A stretch of 23,467 nucleotides of DNA, from assembly GCA_910585555.1 (NCBI GenBank), contig CAJUFU010000044.1, positions 1-23,467 of the forward strand, written 5' to 3'. Numbering within the stretch: the first letter of the stretch is position 1; every line of letters starts with the position of its first letter. A model generated the notes under the pieces. That model saw nothing but the letters and a program-made list of their open reading frames with translations, did not search any database and was not told the DNA's origin. This DNA comes from an uncultured Lachnospiraceae bacterium. Its GTDB lineage: Bacteria > Bacillota > Clostridia > Lachnospirales > Lachnospiraceae. The position numbers and the translations under genes are program-made. Shown piece after piece: positions 22,645 to 23,467 of the stretch.

Positions 22645-23467
22645 TTATGCTAATTGCATAACCGCTCTTTCGATTTCTTTTACATCATCTGATGTCAATT
22701 CGGGGAAAAAGGCAGAAACTTCTTCCACTTTAATACGTCCTCTTTCTATCATTGTTATCACGTTTCTTTTTGTTGTTTCTCTTTCCATATCTTTCGCATA
22801 AGTCCTCATAATCTGCTCGTCATCAAATAAACTCATCATAATCGTTACTACCTCCACTTCCTTGCTGCTTAGATACTGTTTTAAGATGTTCCTGTCCTTG
22901 CAAATACGGATTGTTTCTGTAACTGCCTGTTTCGTCATTCCATGCTCTTTTATCTGCGAGTTAAAAACTTTACAAAAAACAATGTACTCATTGATGATAT
23001 TGTCCTTGTCGCTTTCATATATGACTTTGGCTTTTATCTCAAGATCAATATTTGCACCGTCAAAAAACTCTTGCGATAAAGATATGGTATCGGGTTTTCT
23101 GCCTTTGTTGCCAGTGTATATCACATATAATTCGGGCTTTGGCATTTTTACTTTCTTGCTCTTATACAGACTCTGACTGGTTCGCTCAAAATATTCATGG
23201 TAACTCTGTGCTAAATACAGAAGTATTCTGATTAAAATATTTACCGTCCAACTCGATTGCGCTTCCAACAACAAAAGCAATCTGTTGTTACCTACCATTA
23301 TGCCCAAATCATTATAGAGATTATCTGTCAAAACATTGTCTATCGTTACAATATCCAGCGTATCTTCTGTTGCGTCTGTATCCTCTGGGTGCAATGTTTT
23401 ATACAGCTTCAACAAATTCTTTTTATCTTGAAAAAGGTCTAAAAACACACTGTTTTTTGCGGTACGC
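22645..23467 (-). CDS. Rpn-family recombination-promoting nuclease / putative transposase, 5' truncated
   Basis: The frame is open to the window end and begins RTAKNSVFLDLFQDKK, a stretch normally a few tens of residues into Rpn/PDDEXK_2 proteins. Only the N-terminus is therefore missing. The GTG at 23448 is not the true start. The nuclease core is visible as YNDLGIMV with its Asp, then LLLLLEAQSS, which gives the E-x-Q of this PD-(D/E)xK variant. A helical C-terminal half ends with NVITMIERGRIKVEEVSAFFP. About 273 residues are seen. Such proteins cut DNA and are linked to recombination in E. coli RpnA. Despite the transposase label there are no inverted ends or target duplications here. It is a stand-alone gene with its own terminator. 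Confidence 0.85.
   Translation of the reverse strand, partial: RTAKNSVFLDLFQDKKNLLKLYKTLHPEDTDATEDTLDIVTIDNVLTDNLYNDLGIMVGNNRLLLLLEAQSSWTVNILIRILLYLAQSYHEYFERTSQSLYKSKKVKMPKPELYVIYTGNKGRKPDTISLSQEFFDGANIDLEIKAKVIYESDKDNIINEYIVFCKVFNSQIKEHGMTKQAVTETIRICKDRNILKQYLSSKEVEVVTIMMSLFDDEQIMRTYAKDMERETTKRNVITMIERGRIKVEEVSAFFPELTSDDVKEIERAVMQLA

Noticed and set aside
22645..23467. Possible insertion sequence because Rpn proteins are labelled putative transposases
   Set aside because: There are no terminal inverted repeats or target duplications, the gene has its own terminator, and the PD-(D/E)xK fold is a nuclease rather than an IS transposase.

Overview
The window looks like the chromosome of an anaerobic Firmicute, most likely a Lachnospiraceae-type Clostridium relative. 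The evidence is moderate GC, strong AGGAGG ribosome sites, textbook sigma-A promoters (TTGACA-17-TATAAT), an Rpn-family protein of the kind common in that family, and the overall gene repertoire. The taxonomy is an inference. No rRNA, tRNA, CRISPR array, IS element or prophage gene was seen. Only the two end genes are cut by the window edge.

Left part (1-5200): the 3' end of an unrecognised gene, then a convergent blaI-blaR1 pair. This pair has an intact zinc protease and an intact beta-lactam acylation site, and its promoter carries a Bla-type operator. No beta-lactamase gene is present in the window. A small XRE regulator follows on the plus strand. Next is a sodium-coupled NSS/SNF transporter transcribed with a small two-helix membrane protein and closed by an intrinsic terminator whose loop holds the stop codon.

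Middle (5200-11510): a strong promoter, with a long dyad just upstream, drives two overlapping genes. The first is a complete 12-helix MMPL/RND-type exporter. The second is a 1209-residue secreted, membrane-anchored protein in which GLUG beta-repeats are interrupted by a predicted helical segment of about 420 residues. They look like one envelope machine. A 12-bp perfect stem separates them from the convergent operon.

Right-centre (11509-21006, minus strand): a ten-gene multisubunit cation/proton antiporter operon. It reads mrpE-mrpF-mrpG-mbhD(DUF4040)-[mbhE+mrpB]-mrpC-mrpD, then two NuoM-like subunits and one NuoL-like subunit. The order matches the Mrp half of archaeal membrane-bound hydrogenase (mbhABCDEFGH), but no hydrogenase, ferredoxin-binding or quinone-module gene is present. 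Four paralogous proton-channel subunits each keep the TM5 Glu, TM7 Lys, TM8 Lys and TM12 Lys. Every junction is tight or overlapping except the last, which holds a 60-nt perfect hairpin starting at a stop codon, followed by a duplicated translation start. This operon and the MMPL/GLUG pair are the two most interesting systems here.

Right end (21007-23467): a regulatory intergenic region of about 295 bp with the mrp promoter and a dyad, then a PanE/ApbA-family reductase with an unusual active-site segment, a 69-residue acidic protein, and a 5'-truncated Rpn-family nuclease with its own terminator.
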